DNA from: Pseudonocardia abyssalis
GTDB taxonomy: Bacteria > Actinomycetota > Actinomycetes > Mycobacteriales > Pseudonocardiaceae
Direction of reading: 5' to 3'
NCBI RefSeq assembly: GCF_019263705.2
Contig: NZ_JADQDK010000001.1
Span: forward strand, 5,084,001 to 5,148,000
Length of the DNA: 64,000 nt
Of the stretch, positions 58,666 to 64,000 are shown in pieces. The position numbers were made by a program, and so were the translations under genes. The notes under the pieces were generated by a model. The model made no database searches. It was not told where the DNA came from and saw only the letters and a list, made by a program, of their open reading frames with translations. Numbering within the stretch: the first letter of the stretch is position 1; each line of letters opens with the position of its first letter.

Positions 58666-59322
58666 CTAGTGCGGGGTGGTGCTGCGGTCGGCGCGCTCCA
58701 GGGCGGTCGCGACCTCGGACAGGTCGGCGAGCAGGTCCTGCAGGCGCTCGACGGTGGAGTTCAGCGGCGCCGTCGCGAGCACCCAGGCCTCCTCGGCCCA
58801 GAGCAGCTCGACGTCGTCACCGACCTCGTCGGCGGCCTTGGCCAGGCGCGGGGTGAGCAGCGGGCGCACGGCCTCGGCGTCGGCGACGAACGCGTAGCGG
58901 GCGCCCACGGGCTCGAGCAGGTCGAGACCGGCGTCGTCGGGGAGCGGGGCCGAGGGCAGCCGGAGCTCGACGGCGGCAGGCACCGGGTTGCGCACCTGCA
59001 CCGCGGCGAGGACCGAGCTGAGGCGCCCGGCCTGCTCGTGGTCGAACAGGTAGGCCTGGCGCGGGCCGTCGGGGGTGGGGACGTCGCCGCTGATCAGGTT
59101 GCGGGCGATGCCCGGCCCGCCCTGGTGGATGGTGCCGTAGCGCCAGCGGCTGGGCAGGACCGGATCGCTGTCCAGGTACTCCCAGCCGCGGGCCGCGGCC
59201 CAGCGGCGCCGGTCGCGCGCCCCGCCCCCGTCGGCCCGGCGCCGGTCGAGGACCAGCAGCGCGATGCCGACCAGCAGTGCGATGACGGCGATGACGAACC
59301 ACACGCCCGACGGAATGCCCAC
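58666..59322 (-). CDS. Membrane-anchored protein of unknown function (Rv0383c-like)
   Basis: 218 residues. One N-terminal membrane helix ([20 protein letters not shown]) and a large domain on one side ([60 protein letters not shown]). In M. tuberculosis a secreted/membrane protein of this kind lies between pyrE and clpB. Function unknown. The GTG is only 17 bp from the end of the IS element, with just CTAGGG as a poor ribosome site, so its native promoter is separated from it. Confidence 0.75.
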   Translation of the reverse strand: MGIPSGVWFVIAVIALLVGIALLVLDRRRADGGGARDRRRWAAARGWEYLDSDPVLPSRWRYGTIHQGGPGIARNLISGDVPTPDGPRQAYLFDHEQAGRLSSVLAAVQVRNPVPAAVELRLPSAPLPDDAGLDLLEPVGARYAFVADAEAVRPLLTPRLAKAADEVGDDVELLWAEEAWVLATAPLNSTVERLQDLLADLSEVATALERADRSTTPH

Positions 59323-59328
59323 GGCGGC

Positions 59329-59338
59329 ACCCTAGCCC
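59329..59338. repeat. Target-site duplication of the IS element, left copy
   Basis: ACCCTAGCCC at 59329-59338 matches ACCCTAGCCC at 60889-60898 exactly on the other side of the IS. Ten bp (eleven if the next C is counted), in the range of IS4-family duplications. An identical pair means a recent insertion. Confidence 0.9.
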
Positions 59339-60888
59339 CAAAGCCGTTCAGTTAGCGGTCGCGGCTGCTGGTCAAGGATCTTGTTGCGGCGTGTCGTTGC
59401 CGGAGATGGGAGCGGAGCTCCGGTAGGAGAGGGCGTCCTCCAAGACAGCCTCGACACCACCGGGAGCTCCGCTGAGCGCGAATTCTGTCATCACCCGGGT
59501 CGTCACCGTGGCCGGTGGGTGTTTCGCTCCTGGTCATCTGGGCGAGTTGACCCGGATTGTGCCCTTCGAGATGGTCGATGCCGCGTTGGTCGAGACCCAC
59601 AGCGTGCAGCGGCGGCTGCGGTTGTTGCCCTCGCGGGTGGTGGTCTACCTCCTGCTCGCGGCCGGGTTGTTCACCGAGATCGGCTGGTCACAGGTCTGGG
59701 CGCGGCTGTGCACGGGCCTGGACGGGCTGGGGGTGGCCACCCCGAGCGCGAGCGCGTTGGCCGCCGCCCGAGCCCGGGTGGGGGTGGCGCCGTTGCGGGT
59801 GCTGTTCGACCTGCTGCGCGGCGCCGAGACCGGCTGTGTGCAGATCGGCGCCGCCCGCGCCGCCCGCCCGGGAGTGTTCTGGCGGGGCCGGTTGGTCACC
59901 GCGGTGGACGGCACCATCCTGTGCTGCCCGGACACCCCGGCGAACCTGACCGAGTTCAGCAAGGGCGGCAGCTCGCACGGCACCACCACCGGCTATCCGA
60001 TGGTGCGGGTTCTGGCGCTGGTGGCGTGCGGCACCCGCACGATCATCGACGCGGTGTTCGGCACCGACCGGGTCGGTGAACTCGGCTACGCCCCACAGCT
60101 GCTCGCATCGACCCGGGCCGGGATGATCGTGCTCGCCGACCGCAACTTCGCCGCCGCCGACTGGATCACCGCACTGGCCGCGACCGGCGCGGACGTGCTG
60201 GTCCGGGTCAAGAACCACCGCCGACTCCCGATCTGCCGCACGCTGGCCGACGGGTCGTCGGTGTCCCGGATCGGCCGGGTCGAGGTCCGAGTGGTCACCG
60301 CCAAGGTCACGATCACCACCAGCGACAGCGCCCGGACCGAGACCTACCGGCTGGTCACCACCGTGCTCGACCCCGACGTGCCCGCGGTCGAGATCGTCGG
60401 GCTCTACCACGAACGCTGGGAGATCGAGACCTGCTTCGCCGAGCTCAAGTCCACCAGCCTGGGCGGGCGGGTCCTGCGCTCACGCACCCCGACCGGGGTC
60501 GCCCAGGAGATCTACGCCCTGCTGATCACCTACCAGGTGCTGCGGATCGCGATCAGCGACACCACTCTGCACCGAGCCGACGTCGATCCCGACCGCGGTA
60601 GCTTCACCGTCGCCCGCCACGCCGCCCGTGACCAGCTCATCGCCGCCGCCGGCATCATCGCCGACACCGTGCTCGACCTCGTCGGCACGATCGGCCGCCA
60701 CGTCCTGGACCAGCTCCTGCCCGCCCGCCGAGTCCGAACCAACCCGCGCGTGGTCAAACGCGCGATCTCCAAGTACGTCGCCAGCACCGCCAAAGGCCGC
60801 CACCGCGGCCCCAGCCGCCCCGCGCTGATCACCATCGAGATAGAACCGATCTTGACAGCCCAGCCACCGGACTAACTGAACGGCTTTG
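59339..60888 (+). mobile_element. IS4-family insertion sequence, 1550 bp, complete
   Basis: Perfect 17-bp terminal inverted repeats CAAAGCCGTTCAGTTAG (59339-59355) and the complement CTAACTGAACGGCTTTG (60872-60888), flanked by ACCCTAGCCC on both sides. One transposase gene. Inserted between clpB and the promoter side of the minus-strand unit ending in pyrE. The left end, read outwards, has TTGACC and TAACTG 15 bp apart, a weak promoter-like pair. Confidence 0.95.
59508..60875 (+). CDS. IS4-family DDE transposase
   Basis: 455 residues. N-terminal helical domain (APGHLGELTRIVPFEMVDAA; SASALAAARARVGVAPLRVL), DDE catalytic residues in VTAVDGTILCCPD (first Asp) and IVLADRNFAAADW (second Asp), and the family signature Y-x2-R-x3-E-x6-K exactly as YHERWEIETCFAELK. 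The reading frame is intact, so the element may be active. The stop codon lies inside the right terminal repeat. GTG at 59508; the frame extends somewhat upstream without a normal start. Confidence 0.93.
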   Translation: MAGGCFAPGHLGELTRIVPFEMVDAALVETHSVQRRLRLLPSRVVVYLLLAAGLFTEIGWSQVWARLCTGLDGLGVATPSASALAAARARVGVAPLRVLFDLLRGAETGCVQIGAARAARPGVFWRGRLVTAVDGTILCCPDTPANLTEFSKGGSSHGTTTGYPMVRVLALVACGTRTIIDAVFGTDRVGELGYAPQLLASTRAGMIVLADRNFAAADWITALAATGADVLVRVKNHRRLPICRTLADGSSVSRIGRVEVRVVTAKVTITTSDSARTETYRLVTTVLDPDVPAVEIVGLYHERWEIETCFAELKSTSLGGRVLRSRTPTGVAQEIYALLITYQVLRIAISDTTLHRADVDPDRGSFTVARHAARDQLIAAAGIIADTVLDLVGTIGRHVLDQLLPARRVRTNPRVVKRAISKYVASTAKGRHRGPSRPALITIEIEPILTAQPPD

Positions 60889-60898
60889 ACCCTAGCCC
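60889..60898. repeat. Target-site duplication of the IS element, right copy
   Basis: ACCCTAGCCC, identical to 59329-59338. Confidence 0.9.
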
Positions 60899-60975
60899 CG
60901 CGCGGTGGCGGAACCCGGGAACCGCGACACGCCGCGTCGCGCGCCGCCCCGCCGCGCGGCCGCGTCGCGCGCGTT

Positions 60976-61026
60976 GCAGTGGGGTGGCTCCACTCCAACC
61001 AGGTCGGAGCAGAGCCACCCCACTGC
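60976..61026. terminator. Imperfect palindrome after clpB
   Basis: GCAGTGGGGTGGCTCCACTC at the left and GAGCCACCCCACTGC at the right form a stem with about five mismatches near the loop. It lies 41 bp past the clpB stop. Its outer 14 bp per arm are identical to those of the hairpin at 16307-16357. Confidence 0.6.
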
Positions 61027-61066
61027 GGTCCGCGGGGCGGGCTGCCCGCGCGGGCGTGGCGCGGGG

Positions 61067-63667
<2,601 letters not shown>

Positions 63668-63735
63668 CCGCTCGGGTCCTCCTGCGTGTCGCCAGGGCAT
63701 CTATCGTGCCCATCGACTCTCCTAACGTCAGGAAA

Positions 63736-63756
63736 GTTGAGTGTGTTCCGCTCAAG
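63736..63756 (-). promoter_or_regulatory. HAIR-like HspR operator of clpB
   Basis: GTTGAGT-GTGTTCC-GCTCAAG: two 7-bp arms with 7-bp spacer, differing from the HAIR consensus CTTGAGT-N7-ACTCAAG at two positions. It is 69 bp upstream of the clpB start. HspR with DnaK represses clpB and the dnaK operon in Streptomyces and mycobacteria. It also lies just before the plus-strand ORF starting at 63769. Confidence 0.85.
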
Positions 63757-63768
63757 TAGGATTCCCTG

Positions 63769-64000
63769 GTGCGTATCGGCGCCAGGGGTCAGATCACCAC
63801 GCCCCCCGCAGGTCCGACACGAACCGCGCTCGGCCGCCGGATGGTCGAGGCGCTGCTCGGCGAGGCCGACGTCGATCTGGGCACCGCCGAGATCGTGGCT
63901 TGCGCGACCCGGTGCTTGCGCGACCCGGTGCTTGCGCGACCCGGTGCTTGCGCGACCATCGCCGCGGCGCGCGGTGCCCGCACGTCGGCCCGGCCCGACT
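63769..64000 (+). CDS. Unknown ORF, N-terminal part, runs off window
   Basis: GTG at 63769, open to the edge: RIGARGQITTPPAGPTRTAL, MVEALLGEADVDLGTAEIVA, then a stretch coded by 16-bp repeats (CATRCLRDPVLARPGACA) and [14 protein letters not shown] do not recognise it. Only the first 45 residues look like normal protein. It begins 12 bp from the HAIR element, so it could be leaderless or heat-regulated, or merely an open frame. Confidence 0.4.
   Translation, partial: MRIGARGQITTPPAGPTRTALGRRMVEALLGEADVDLGTAEIVACATRCLRDPVLARPGACATIAAARGARTSARPD
63898..63957 (+). repeat. 16-bp tandem repeats, 3.75 copies
   Basis: GCTTGCGCGACCCGGT at 63898, 63914, 63930 and a partial copy at 63946. The unit is not a multiple of three, so each repeat changes the reading frame; three units restore it. 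Confidence 0.95.

Overview
The window is high-GC chromosomal DNA from an actinomycete, most likely of the Pseudonocardia type. Codon third positions are almost all G or C, GTG starts are common, and most neighbouring genes overlap by GTGA or ATGA. Gene content and order match Mycobacterium tuberculosis in three blocks (recalled, not searched): ponA2-whiB4-Get3 pair-DUF4177-ridA-MBL-crp-nth-thioredoxin-NUDIX-marP (Rv3682 to Rv3671c), purA and neighbour plus DUF3151-DUF1707-fba-dedA (Rv0357c to Rv0364), and trmH-pyrE-clpB (Rv0380c to Rv0384c).

Layout. 1-950: edge of an integrated element (integrase N-terminus beside tRNA-Thr) and a broken NTF2-like gene. 979-7064: holB, an MFS-thymidylate-kinase-like fusion, a small membrane protein and a class A PBP. 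7217-22578: the whiB4-to-marP block (redox sensing, Get3-like ATPases, cAMP receptor protein, base excision repair, acid resistance protease), interrupted by two related proteins of unknown function (one with a DRTDV repeat array), an oxidoreductase, a NUDIX gene and an MFS exporter. 22591-28934: purA, an acyltransferase, an ABC-F protein, and an 800-bp gap holding repeats and a probable reverse-transcriptase remnant.

28981-44936 is a nearly complete purine-nitrogen salvage island. Guanine deaminase makes xanthine. A three-cofactor xanthine dehydrogenase (separate FAD protein plus an Fe-S/Mo fusion) makes urate. Urate oxidase, 5-hydroxyisourate hydrolase and OHCU decarboxylase give allantoin. 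Allantoinase and allantoicase give urea. Urease UreABC with UreF, UreG and UreD (no UreE) releases ammonia. The NCS2-type permease beside urate oxidase is a pseudogene with two frameshifts and an internal deletion.

44953-53996 holds a FUSC-type membrane protein, the DUF3151/DUF1707/fba group, an ECF sigma factor coupled to a tiny membrane protein, DedA, two DJ-1/PfpI-family genes and several small enzymes. 54198-59322 is a minus-strand run: an FtsH-like AAA+ metalloprotease coupled to a lipoprotein gene, then pyrE, an SDR and a membrane protein. An IS4-family element with a 10-bp target duplication sits 17 bp upstream of that run. clpB follows, with an HspR-type (HAIR) operator in front of it, and the window ends in an unfinished ORF with 16-bp repeats.

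Short palindromes and tandem repeats are common between genes. Several share sequence across loci, so they look like dispersed repeat families as well as terminators.
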